A program made the position numbers and the translations under genes. Source: Aristolochia californica (Eukaryota > Streptophyta > Magnoliopsida > Piperales > Aristolochiaceae). Taken from it: 64,000 bases of DNA. Position 1 is the stretch's first letter; each line of letters opens with the position of its first letter. The stretch is from positions 32,580,908 through 32,644,907 of the forward strand of contig JARWKL010000002.1 in NCBI GenBank assembly GCA_029961685.1, written 5' to 3'. Shown piece after piece: positions 10,584 to 18,896 of the stretch. A model generated the notes under the pieces. That model was given only the letters and a program-made list of their open reading frames with translations. It had not been told where the DNA came from and ran no database searches.

Positions 10584-11581
10584 AATTTACGTGGCATAGT
10601 GTGTGGAGGCACATTGGTAGCCTCATCTGCTCGGTTAGGGGCAGAGGACCCAAAACGTGGACCAAATGCAATACCCTGTATTCTGTTGTTCCAAAATGGT
10701 TTTCGGTGTAAAGACTCTTTAAGAACTCTCTGTTTGTGTTCCACAGCTCTGGCATAATTCATTGCTGAGTCCAAATCTGTCGGACCAAGTAATTCCACTT
10801 CCAATCTAACCGCCTCTATCAATCCAGCATTAAAAATCTGAACATGTAGGTGAGGAGGAACAAATTCACTAGCTCGGGCCAACCTTTCTTGGAACGTTTT
10901 TTGGTAAACTTCTAAGGTGCCTGTCTGTTTATAGTTGATCAATTCCCCCACTAGGTTGCTGCTAGCTGGAGGTCCAAACCTCAACTGGCATGCATGTTTA
11001 AAGTGCAGCCAATCCTGAATGGAATGGACATTTCGGTAGTGATGGAACCACATGAGCGCTTCATCGAGCAGGTGGTAGGCGGCCAAAGTAACCTTGTCCA
11101 TTTCCACCGTTTGTTGATGATAGAAGAATTGTTCACATTTAGTGAACCACAGTAAAGGATCTTTAGAGCCATCATATGTAGGAAAGTTAAGTTTAAAGTA
11201 CCTTGGAACCGTTGATGGTCCTTGTGCGTGAGTCGCCATGGAAACCATTGGTTGGCACAGGGGTGGATTTGGTGGTGGCGTGAATTGTTGGTGAGGTACT
11301 GGTTGTGGTTGAAAATTGGTTGCTGGTGGTGGCGTTGGTGCTTGAAGTGCAGCAAGTTGTCGGATGATGGTTTGGAGAGATGATTCCAATGTTTGTAATG
11401 TATTATTGATGTGAGAAATTTCAGTACCTTGAAGAGTGGATCGTTGTTGAAGTTCTGAGAGTACTTGACGTATGTCCTCTGGAGAAGAGGAATCACCGAG
11501 GGTGGACCTGTCTGATACCACGTTGTTAGGATCCTTACAAGCCATGGATCTTGTCACCCTCATCTCTTTTCTTCCTTCCAT
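10580..11581 (-). CDS. G3 gag, starting inside the LTR
   Basis: Open frame of 333 codons. The ATG at 11581 lies 58 bases inside the 5' LTR. The frame then crosses the LTR end (…DPN) and the primer-binding site (N-V-V-S-D) before the usual Gag body. That body has a coiled-coil-like stretch, a Pro/Gln-rich linker and the capsid domain FKLNFPTYDGSKDPLLWF ... YHLLDEALMWFHHY ... FGPPASSNLVGELI. The same LTR-encoded opening MEGR..RVTRSMA occurs in G3b and G5, which argues that this start is real. Gag would package the RNA. The frame ends just before the zinc knuckle. Confidence 0.85.
   Translation of the reverse strand: MEGRKEMRVTRSMACKDPNNVVSDRSTLGDSSSPEDIRQVLSELQQRSTLQGTEISHINNTLQTLESSLQTIIRQLAALQAPTPPPATNFQPQPVPHQQFTPPPNPPLCQPMVSMATHAQGPSTVPRYFKLNFPTYDGSKDPLLWFTKCEQFFYHQQTVEMDKVTLAAYHLLDEALMWFHHYRNVHSIQDWLHFKHACQLRFGPPASSNLVGELINYKQTGTLEVYQKTFQERLARASEFVPPHLHVQIFNAGLIEAVRLEVELLGPTDLDSAMNYARAVEHKQRVLKESLHRKPFWNNRIQGIAFGPRFGSSAPNRADEATNVPPHTMPRKF
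11510..11520 (-). promoter_or_regulatory. G3 primer-binding site
   Basis: The minus strand reads TGGTATCAGAC, a match to the initiator tRNA-Met site, three bases from the LTR end. It is also translated as part of the gag frame. Confidence 0.85.
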
Positions 11582-11936
11582 TACCTTGCTTGACGTTGAG
11601 ATGGAATGAGGGATTGATGGGTATTGAATTTTGGAAAGGAGAATTGGGGGAAAAACGGAAGAGAGCTTGAAGGAACTCTTGACCTGTTTATCTAATTTAC
11701 TCTAGCTAAAGTAGACTCAATTCATAATTCTCATTACCCTAGCCGTCCCCTTAAATAGGGTTGAGGACGTCCAAAACACTAAAGACCTCTTGGGTCAATG
11801 GTTCAAACCAATAAATGCTAAACCAACCCAAACCAAAGACAAAACCAAACCAAGAAACAATTACATGGAAATTGAAAAACACATTCATTAATTCCTATGC
11901 CTGTTGGTAACTCGTGATGCTATGGAGTCCATAACA
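11524..11936 (-). repeat. G3 5' LTR
   Basis: 413 bases, with TGTTAGGATCC and TCCATAACA at its plus-strand ends. It carries the gag start codon at 11579-11581 and differs from the 3' LTR at about a dozen positions. Confidence 0.95.
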
Positions 11937-12459
11937 CAAGCCCACACGACCAAGGAAGGCCCACATATCTAAGATTATTATAAGATGGCCCACACCACCA
12001 AGGAAGACCCACAAGTTGGGCCCAAACCCATAAGAAGTAGGACCCACATCAGTTTCAAGATGAAGAAAGACTCACAAAAGTATCTTATCATATGGTCACG
12101 TCAAAGAAGAGTTTTAGTTTGAGTTATGTTTGTCTTTTATCAATATTGAGTTATTTAATTATGCTAAGACTTATCTTTAAGTGTTAGAGTTTGGGTGTAA
12201 TTGGGACAAGGGTAGTTTTATTGTAATTGGACTCTACTACCTTCCTCTATTATAAATAGAGGTTCATGTACTCTAATTACAACAAGTTATTGATGTCAAT
12301 GAAGTACTTCACTTTTCCATAAATTCAAAAAATCGTCAACATAGGTCGACCGAGCAGAGCTAGACGACCTGGTTTTGATTCAGAATTGCAAGAAGGGGTC
12401 TCTTCTGGTTGAATCACCCGGTTCATGGTCAGAGACCACAACACATATCATATAACACA

Positions 12460-12592
12460 ACTTACTCATTGATAGGCCTTGGAGAGAATATTATGATACT
12501 TAAATGGAGCCCAAGGAAGAGGTTTGCTTTATAAGAAAAATGGCCACTTCGACTTAGAAGGTTTCTCATATGTGGATTGGGCTAGATCACCT
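12460..12592 (+). pseudogene. Copia C6 RNase H fragment
   Basis: Plus-strand fragment homologous to the C1 RNase H region: ALERIL-YLNGAQGRGLLYKK, then GHFDLEGFSYVDWARSP. Three in-frame stops stand where Trp, Gln and Arg are expected (TGG to TGA, CAG to TAG, CGA to TGA). It lies between the G2 LTR end and the C0 LTR, so it is the older host sequence into which G2 had inserted. Confidence 0.75.
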
Positions 12593-12740
12593 TGTTGAAT
12601 TTAGGATCCCTTTTCCAATATTCAAAACAAGAGAAAGGAGAAAGAATAAGAAGAAAAGGGAAGAAAAACTCTCAGGTAGAGAGAATCCTTAGGGTGGGTC
12701 CCACCAGCTCGTGCACCATGGTTGGTCCCACATTGTAACA
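12593..12740 (-). repeat. C0 3' LTR remnant
   Basis: Starts TGTTGAATTTAGG and ends CACATTGTAACA next to a pyrimidine tract (CTCCCCCTC). On the minus strand that tract is the C0 polypurine tract. At 148 bases it is much shorter than other copia LTRs here, so it is internally deleted. Its outer end matches the C5 LTR. Confidence 0.7.
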
Positions 12741-13610
12741 CTCCCCCTCAAACTGGGGGTGAGAAAACATCTTAAATGCCCAGCTTGCTGTAGAAAGTAT
12801 AAATAATCTTGTGAGTGACCAGCTTGGTGCGAATATCTACAACTTGACTTTGTGATGATATATGCCTTAGAGATATAAAACATGTTTGGAACTTTTCTTA
12901 TATAAAATGGCAGTCCGCTTCAATATGCTTTGTTCTTTCATAGAAGACTAGATTTTATGTAATGTGTATTGCTATTTGATTATCACAATATAGATCTATC
13001 AGAGCTTCTTTGTAGAATCCCAATTCAGTGAGAAGAGATCTTATCCATAGGAACTCACTAACAGTGTGTGCCATGGCTCTTTATTCTGCTTCTGCACTAG
13101 ACTGTGCTACTACATTTTGCTTCTTGTTTTTCCATGTAACCAAATTCCCTCCAACCAATGTACAAAATCCCAAAGTAGATTTTCTGTCATCCGGGGATCC
13201 GACCCAGTTTGCATATGAGAATCCTTCTATATTGAAGTGACCATGGTTTTTATAGAGAAGTCCTCTTCATGGAGTTCCTTTCAGATATCGTAGTATCCTT
13301 TTAAGTGTTTGCCAATGACTAAGTTGTGGCTTGTGCATGTATTGACTTACCACACTTACTGCATATGATATTTCCGGCCTTGTTACACACAGGTAAATAA
13401 GTGTTCCTACTAGTCTTTGATATTTCCCAATATATACATCATGTCCAGTGCATCCACATAATTTTGTATTTGAGTCCATAGGAGTGTCTACTGGTTTGCC
13501 TCCCATCATTCATGTCTCCTCTAGTAGATCAAGGGCATACTTCCTTTGGGATAGCACAATCCCATGTCTGGATAGTAATACTTCAATACCCAAAAAATAT
13601 TTGAGTAGTC
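12741..13610 (-). pseudogene. Copia C0 RNase H and pol end
   Basis: Minus-strand 3' part of a copia pol. At 13509-13267 it reads GKPVDTPMDSNTKL, YQRLVGTLIYL, RPEISYAVSVVSQYMH and RILRYLKG, the connection/RNase H region. Further RNase H sequence in several frames runs down to about 12850. Before the Met of this frame a TGA sits at the position corresponding to the C1 stop near 21578. The gene is cut at 13610 by G1 and resumes at 19196. Confidence 0.9.
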
Positions 13611-13876
13611 TGTTATGGACTCATTAGGTGTTTATTTGTAATTTTTATTCATTAGGGGTTTATTTGTAATTTTTATTCATTAGGGGTTTATTTGCAATTT
13701 CTACTCATTAAGGGTTTATTTGTAATTTGTTGAAATTATGGCCTTTGGCATGTTTTCCCTAACTCCCTAAAGTAAGCATTGAGAAAAATAGAATTAAACA
13801 GGTCGGATTCTCCCTTAGAGGTCTAGGTCAGATTCTCCCTTTGAGGTCCCTTCCTCCCCACGTAGGAAGAAATCGT

Positions 13877-14285
13877 TGTTATGCACACAATAACATTATT
13901 ATTTTAGTTGCTTTCTTTAATTTACTTTATTTATTTCAGTTTTAGGCCACATGGGTATTTTTGGAATATTTTATTTATAGGGGTATTTTTGTAATATTTT
14001 ATCTTAAACCCTAACAGGGTGAACCCTATTTAAGGGGTAATGAGAAAGGGAGGCATTGAAGTATTAAGAATTAGGTTAAATCTAGCGTAAAGAGGCTTGA
14101 GATCACCTTCTTGATCTCGAGGTTAGGGTTTTCCTCAAAAACCCACGTATTCTCTCATCCTCCATTGATCTTTGTCTTCCCCATGTCTTCCTACTATCCC
14201 TATAGTAATGCCTGGAAGACCCGTAACGCGTGGCAGATCCCAGATCCTCCCAAGGAATCCTTGTGTCAGATCCAGGACCGTAACA
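13877..14285 (+). repeat. G8 5' LTR
   Basis: Starts TGTTATGCACAC and ends GACCGTAACA. It contains CCCTATTTAAGGGG, a possible TATA region. It is nearly identical to 15328-15742 except for short indels. Confidence 0.88.
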
Positions 14286-14299
14286 ACTGGTATCGGAGT

Positions 14300-15327
14300 G
14301 GGAACACAATGGGTTATTCTATATCCCAAGTAAGATGGATTGCTATGGGTAAGGAATTGGAAGAAATAGGATAACAATTAGATGCTTCCATTTAACGCTA
14401 TGCAAGGGAGGAACTCGCTACTACAACAAAACAAGTCACACGACCTCAAATCTTTGACCACATATGCGCACAAGAGGTAGCAGAAGCTATCATGGACGGG
14501 CAGAACAGCCCATGGCCGAAAAAATAAAAAAATTCGCCTCCGTTACCGACCGAAGTCCCTATAGCAGAGGCAGACGCTAATGAGGAAAAAGGCACGACAT
14601 TAGAAATTTTCAAATTTTCCCCGCAGGGAGATTCAAAGCCGCACAACGGGGATCACGATTTGGGGCATTTGGCAGGGTTTTCTGCCAAGACATCGTAATC
14701 AATCCTCCCCTGCTCACGGCAAGCCACACTCCGTTTCACACGGGAGAGGAAAACTTTTCCAGCCATTCTGATCGGGAAATATTTTTGAGAGTCTGTCTAG
14801 GCAAATTTCCAAGCAGCGAAGCCTCCAAGGGCTGTTGTTCACCGCAGGAGCAGCAGGAGACTCCGTCGGCGAAATTTCCGCCCTATTTGGGTCCGTGAGG
14901 ACTGAGCGACCGTCGCCCACCTTTGTCGGTGGCTTGAGGGAAGGAGCAGCTGTTGACAAGGTTCCTGCACTTACCGAAGGCCACTATGTTTGGAATCCGC
15001 AAGAGGATACGGCAGGGTTCCGATTTCCGAAGACCTATTGGCGAAATTTTCGTCGAAGGCAGAAGATGGCTTCCGATTCAAATTTTCCTAAGTTAGGAAA
15101 ATTTAATCAGCGCATGAAGCTGAGTCACGCGCCGGACTGGGGTTCCTAAACCGAGTCAACCCAGGCTAACTCTGACCGAGCCAAAAAAAAAAAAACAACT
15201 CCAATTTTGGGCGTCCAGAAGGGGGGTCATAGTTATCGCGGATGCTACTTCGACACCGGTGGAGATGTCGGCATACAGACACTACTTCCGAGCTTGAGGA
15301 CAAGCTCGTCTTCAGAGGGGGGTGTAA
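14300..15327 (+). other. G8 interior, unrecognised GC-rich sequence
   Basis: No protein family recognised. Short open frames exist on both strands but none exceeds about 100 codons. Near the 3' end are an inverted repeat AAATTTTCCTAAGTTAGGAAA (15081-15101), CCGAGTCAACCCAGG at 15158 and a 13-A run. The same arrangement is seen at 5630-5760 and, inverted, in C3. Part of the interior may be captured host sequence. Confidence 0.5.
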
Positions 15328-15742
15328 TTTTATGCACGCAATAACATTATTATTTTAGTTGTTTTCTTTAATTCACTTTATTTATTTCAATTTTAGGCCA
15401 CTGGGGTATTTTTGGAATATTTTATTTATAGGGGTATTTTTGTAATATTTTATCTTAAACCCTAACAGGGTGAACCCTATTTAAGGGGTATGAGTAATGA
15501 GAAAGGGAAGCATTGAAGTATTAAGAATTAGGTTAAATCTAGCGTAAAGAGGCTTGAGATCACCTTCTTGATCTCAAGGTTAGGGTTTTCCTCAAAAACC
15601 TAGATATTCTCTCATCCTCCATTGATCTTCGTCTTCCCCATGTCTTCCTACTATCCCTATAGTAATGCCTGGAAGACCCATAACCCGTGGTAGATCTCAG
15701 ATCCTCCCAAAGAATCCTTGTGTCAAATCTGGGACCGTAACA
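15328..15742 (+). repeat. G8 3' LTR
   Basis: Partner of 13877-14285. It begins TTTTATGCACGC (a mutated TGTTATGCAC) and ends GACCGTAACA. 415 bases. Confidence 0.88.
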
Positions 15743-15764
15743 TTTATCCGGTGGTTGATCCGAA

Positions 15765-16277
15765 ATGGGGCATAACATTTTGGTATCAGAGCGGACCACC
15801 CATGGCGATTCATTTTCCTTGGAGGATTTGCATCGATATATGGTGGAACAGCATCCAGTTATGGAGAAACAGCATCAGGCCATGGCGCAGGCCATGGAGG
15901 AAATCAAGACGGTCATGTACGCTGTGAATGATAATTTACAGTGGATCATACGTCAACTAGATGAGGAAGCGGGTCGTGGTCAGACGCCACCGGGAAGTAG
16001 TTCCACTCTTCTGGCCAAGCACCACCATTCCCGCCTGCCCCCAACCCCACCACTTCTATGCCATCAAACTCTGCCCCCACCTAGGGCTCCTCTGCGCCCA
16101 TTACAACTTTCGTCCGCCAAAATGCCAATTCGGGAGCTCTTGGTCACAGAAAAGGTCCCCCAAATTCCCACACCAGACGGCGGTGACCCCAAATTGTGCA
16201 CACTGGAGACATTTTTCCCCACCCCTGTCTCACGGGAAGCCATACCTCTTCCTGCACAACGGACGCTTCCAGTCTGA
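15765..16277 (+). pseudogene. G1 gag N-terminus
   Basis: 171-codon frame. The ATG lies in the last bases of the 5' LTR and the frame crosses the primer site: MGHNILVSERTTHGDSFSLED aligns by eye with the G3 opening (NNVVSDRSTLGDSSSPED). A helical, Gln/Glu/Met-rich stretch follows (MVEQHPVMEKQHQAMAQAMEE, NLQWIIRQLDEE), the pre-capsid region in related Gags. Then comes a Pro-rich segment that diverges. The capsid domain never appears, so gag is truncated where the foreign sequence begins. Confidence 0.75.
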
Positions 16278-16842
16278 AGGATCGCAAACTCGAAAAAGCT
16301 TTCCGAACTCCCAAAATCAAAAGGCAGGGACCCAGATTTTGGGAAATCGAAAGACATTTCTGCCCAAATCTAGTCGATACAGGCTGATTTGGGTTCGACC
16401 TCCCAAATCCCCTTCTCACGGCTAGCCGCACATCTTCCCACACAGCAGACGAAAGTATTCCCATTTGCCTCGGTCATGGCAAATCAATTCGACCCTCCCT
16501 CCTCTATCTCCGACAATGTTATGCCCCATCCAAAATGGGGCATAACAGACAATCTACCAGCACCGGCAGAAACAAGAGTCCACCGGAAAATGAGGAAGCA
16601 TTGTCAAAAACTTGTCCGGTGGGGTGCGACTTCCGAATATCACCTCCCACTGCAATCCCCCTCTCAGCAGAACTGAGGGAACCCAACTTCCAAATTGGGT
16701 GGGCGTGGCTCAGAAACATTTTTCAGGGGGAATTGGCTTCCGGCCAACAACTATCAGTTTCAATCTCCTTCTCGGCAACCCAGTGGGGCACCCTCATCCA
16801 TGCAATCGTGGGGCATTGTCAAAATGGCAGCATCGATTCGAC
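16278..16842 (+). other. G1 unassigned segment before PPR piece
   Basis: Moderately GC-rich sequence that I cannot assign. It contains repeated CCCAAATC/GGGAAT words and the 31-base palindromic insertion at 16517-16547. From 16535 onward it is open in the frame that continues into the PPR-like part, but those first 100 or so residues look like no family I know. Confidence 0.4.
16517..16547. repeat. 31-base palindromic TG...CA insertion
   Basis: Arms TGTTATGCCCCAT and ATGGGGCATAACA with a 5-base centre, flanked by GACAA on both sides (16512-16516, 16548-16552). The right arm is identical to the last 13 bases of the G1 5' LTR. It has the signature of an integrated LTR-type end pair but no interior. 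Its ATG (16535) starts the 422-codon fusion frame. Confidence 0.85.
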
Positions 16843-17803
16843 ATCTCTGGTTTTTTATAGATTGGTCAAGGCAGGTTCTCAGCCAAACTCTGTAACTTAT
16901 TCATGTTTCCTTCATGGTCTTTGCAATGCTGGTCGTCTTAAGGAAGCATATGATATGCTCATTGACATGAGAAATAGAGGTGTTTGTCCTAACGTTCAAA
17001 CTTACACTGGTTTGATCTCTGGGTTGTTTAGAGTGGATTACTTTGAATTTCCTATTGGCTTGTTTAACAAGATGTTACAAGATAGTGTGGTTCCTCACCT
17101 AGTCACTAATAATGCTCGACAGCCATGGTATGAATTACTAGTCATACCTATTTGGTTTGAGCTTCTGTTTTCAATCATGATTCCACTTTCTATCAAGGTT
17201 TCTCTCGATTCAGTGACGAGTTTATATGCAACATTTATAGACTGGGATGATGAGATGTATGATACGGACACCAACACTCCTTCCCATGTTGTAAATACAT
17301 CAATCTGTGAGGATTTGGGACCAGTGGAGTACATTTTGCCTATTGTTAATGCTTGTTCTGAAGTTTATAGAAAGTTAGGTAGCTTTCATTTTCTCTGTAA
17401 GCACGGCTTGGATGGAACTCACCCTAGAGCTGACGGAAATGTTGACCTACTGACTAAATTTTGCAGTTCTACTGCTGGTATATATACTTCTCTTGGAATT
17501 CATAGTGAGAGTGAGCTTGCAATGACATGTGGAGCTATTGCAAAAAGGTTAGACCACGATAGATTTGGATTGGATGGGGAATTTGTTCAACATATAATAG
17601 AACAACTTCCTGAGGCCCACTCTTGTTGCCAGTATTATATGAGGAGGACTTATTTAGGGTCCCACAGTGATGACTTGCTCAGAAAATCTAAGAAGCAGTG
17701 CAATGAGGATTTGTTTAATGAACCGAGAGTTCCTCCTCCTTGTCAACCTTTGAGCAGCAGGCTTCCACCAGAGCTGGTTGGTGATGTTATTCAGGCATGG
17801 TAA
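16535..17803 (+). CDS. Fusion ORF: PPR-like plus MBD9-like
   Basis: 422-codon open frame within G1. Residues 1-4 (MGHN) come from the palindromic insertion and repeat the G1 gag start. Residues 5-102 are unassigned. Residues 103-190 are pentatricopeptide repeats. Residues 190-270 are unassigned and hydrophobic at first. Residues 270-422 resemble a plant MBD9-like chromatin protein, ending PPELVGDVIQAW before a stop. The frame is long for this AT-rich DNA. It is probably an accident of captured exons kept in frame, but an expressed chimera cannot be excluded. No upstream promoter other than the G1 LTR is evident. Confidence 0.55.
   Translation: MGHNRQSTSTGRNKSPPENEEALSKTCPVGCDFRISPPTAIPLSAELREPNFQIGWAWLRNIFQGELASGQQLSVSISFSATQWGTLIHAIVGHCQNGSIDSTSLVFYRLVKAGSQPNSVTYSCFLHGLCNAGRLKEAYDMLIDMRNRGVCPNVQTYTGLISGLFRVDYFEFPIGLFNKMLQDSVVPHLVTNNARQPWYELLVIPIWFELLFSIMIPLSIKVSLDSVTSLYATFIDWDDEMYDTDTNTPSHVVNTSICEDLGPVEYILPIVNACSEVYRKLGSFHFLCKHGLDGTHPRADGNVDLLTKFCSSTAGIYTSLGIHSESELAMTCGAIAKRLDHDRFGLDGEFVQHIIEQLPEAHSCCQYYMRRTYLGSHSDDLLRKSKKQCNEDLFNEPRVPPPCQPLSSRLPPELVGDVIQAW
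16843..17105 (+). pseudogene. Captured PPR gene fragment
   Basis: About 88 codons with the 35-residue PPR rhythm: VFYRLVKAGSQPNSVTYSCF, LHGLCNAGRLKEAYDMLIDM, RGVCPNVQTYTGLISGLF, then GLFNKMLQDSVVPHLVT. PPR proteins bind organellar RNA and usually have many repeats; only about two and a half are present. There are no targeting peptide and no further repeats, so it is a gene piece carried by G1. PPR genes are usually intronless, so this piece does not tell whether capture was through RNA. Confidence 0.85.
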
Positions 17804-18070
17804 TTACTATTTTGTTTTTATGACGTAGTAGAGCTAGAAGAGCTTATATCCTTTGAGGAACTTAAAAAAAAAAAACTCGGTTACCCATGGTTTGATGATC
17901 CAAACTATCTTGAAAAAGTTGAAAAAGAAATACAGCAAGAAAAATACCTTTCCATGCAGGGCAGTGAGTGCCCTGGCTTGTCCACTTCTTCGTCTACTTG
18001 TGAAGCTGGAATTCCTCCCAAGGATTATCTCAATGATTCAATTATTATGATTGAAGTGGAGTCCAACACT
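17347..18070 (+). pseudogene. Captured MBD9-like gene fragment
   Basis: Reads ACSEVYRKLGSFHFLC, DRFGLDGEFVQHIIEQLP, PLSSRLPPELVGDVIQAW. After a stop it continues in another frame as ISFEELKKK..LGYPWFDDPNYLEKVEKEI. From memory these match the conserved C-terminal half of plant methyl-CpG-binding-domain protein 9, a chromatin factor with PHD and DDT-type regions. The segment expected after VGDVIQAW (an EFLWRF-type helix) is missing, and the intervening bases GTAATTACT...GTAG resemble a short retained intron or deletion scar. Family assignment is moderate; another DDT-domain chromatin protein is possible. Confidence 0.55.
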
Positions 18071-18703
18071 AAAGCTGCTCATTTGAAAAAATTGGATCAT
18101 GCCCCTAAAAATCTTCAACTCTTTAGGGCCAAATGTTTGGCTTATGTCTCTCTTGGTGTGGCTAATGCAGGATATGCTGGAGTCTTCCATGTTGCAGGTC
18201 CATTCCCTCCGAGTAGTGTCCCCAATCCAGAGATTGACTTAATTGAGCCTACTGTGACTGGTACCCTCAATGTACCTAAGGCATTTACTGAGGCACATGT
18301 GAGACAAGTTATTGTTGTTTCTTCTCCCTTTGTTGTTCCTATGCCAACAGCATGGCCAAAGGATACAATCATGGATGAGACTTGATGGTCAGACAAAGTA
18401 TACTACAGAACAACTGGGAACTGGTACTGCCTTGCAAAAATAGCAGCCGCAAGTGAAGCTTTGGAGTATGGATAGAAACACAACATCCGGCGCATAGTTG
18501 ATGTCCGAGATGTTGCTAAAGCTCTTCTCCTTATCTATGCAAGATCAGACGCATCTAGGAGATCCATATGTGGCCCCCATGCAATACGGGCACATGATTT
18601 AGTTGACAAGTTACTGAGCATGTTTTCACAGTATAATTATCCTCAAAATTTTGTCAATGGTGGTGATGATATTTGTCTGAGCTTTGAGAGGGTGAAGAGT
18701 TAA
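18071..18703 (+). pseudogene. Captured cinnamoyl-CoA-reductase-like fragment
   Basis: NAD(P)-dependent short-chain reductase of the CCR/CAD-like family. It begins around AAHLKKLDHAPKNLQLF, then GVFHVAGPFPPSSVPNPEID, EPTVTGTLNV, a stop at 18384, and in the next stretch CWSDKVYYRTTGNWYCLAK with the catalytic YxxxK. After ALEYG a block of perhaps 60 residues is missing, then RRIVDVRDVAKALLLIYA and AHDLVDKLLSMF. The Rossmann glycine motif is absent at the N-terminus. The junction with the MBD9-like piece is in frame near EVES. No introns are seen, which favours capture from spliced RNA. Confidence 0.8.
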
Positions 18704-18896
18704 GGATGCTAAATATATATATATAAATAAAATAAAAAATAAAAATTTGCTCCTCTGCTAGGTTGCTCTACTTTTGTACTCCAGCGCGCTGCCGCTGATA
18801 CTGAGGTTGCCACTTTACATGGACCTAGCCGTCGGCACGGATATGCCATTCTACATTCAAGCTTAAGGGCAAGCTCGTTCTCCAGGAGGGGAGTAA
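18704..18896 (+). pseudogene. G1 pol tail and purine tract
   Basis: A short AT repeat is followed by the last codons of a gypsy pol: the DNA reads TTCAAGCTTAAGGGCAAGCT (FKLKGKL), then CTCCAGGAGGGGA. This corresponds to ELEDKLFLQEGG in related elements. The purine tract abuts the 3' LTR at 18897, confirming that G1 kept both ends of the parental element. Confidence 0.75.

Larger units (their letters stand above)
6718..11936 (-). mobile_element. Complete Ty3/gypsy element G3
   Basis: 5,219-base minus-strand element with two 413-base LTRs, primer site, gag, protease, RT, RNase H, integrase and purine tract in gypsy order. A perfect 5-base target duplication CAAGC flanks it (6713-6717 and 11937-11941). 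It inserted into a solo copia LTR. By eye the LTRs differ at about 12 of 413 positions (about 3 percent), so it is fairly young. The pol frame has several stops and frameshifts, so this copy is probably not autonomous. Confidence 0.95.
6697..12330 (+). mobile_element. Solo copia-type LTR, split by G3
   Basis: Begins TGTTGGAACATAAGC and, after the G3 insertion, continues at 11942 to end near AAATTCAAAA (the expected final CA is mutated). It is flanked by AATCG at 6692-6696 and 12331-12335. It matches the C2 and C4 LTRs and has a TATA box TATAAATA at 12251-12258. No internal region is present, so it is a solo LTR of about 410 bases left by LTR-LTR recombination. Confidence 0.9.
6292..12443 (+). 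repeat. G2 3' LTR, interrupted
   Basis: Starts TGTTGTGG right after the purine tract and ends CCACAACA at 12436-12443, an 8-base terminal inverted repeat. Without the nested insertion (6697-12330) and its target duplication it is about 513 bases. The two halves join cleanly: CCCTTCAATCG at 6696 continues after the second AATCG at 12331-12335. An ATG at 12425 (M-V-R-D-H-N) sits where related LTRs hold the gag start. Confidence 0.8.
13877..15742 (+). mobile_element. Small non-autonomous LTR element G8
   Basis: 1,866 bases: LTRs 13877-14285 and 15328-15742, primer site TGGTATCGGAGT at 14288, purine tract AGAGGGGGGTGTAA before the 3' LTR. The flanks ATCGT and TTTAT fit a target duplication in which the CG decayed to TA. 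The interior is GC-rich, about 1 kb, with no gag, protease or polymerase. A pol-like ending (gagcttgaggacaagctc, as in ELEDKL) precedes the purine tract, so it derives from the same gypsy lineage. It sits inside the G1 5' LTR and is younger than G1. Confidence 0.85.
13611..15777 (+). repeat. G1 5' LTR, interrupted by G8
   Basis: Starts TGTTATGGACTC and, after G8 (13877-15742), ends TGGGGCATAACA at 15777. Uninterrupted length is close to 295 bases, like the 3' LTR. Near its start a block of about 29 bases (CATTAGGGGTTTATTTGTAATTT...) is repeated four times in tandem, against three in the 3' LTR. Confidence 0.88.

Noticed and set aside
16064..16464. Minus-strand frames of about 100 codons in G1
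   Set aside because: They lie opposite the gag start and unassigned sequence, match no family and have no conserved start.
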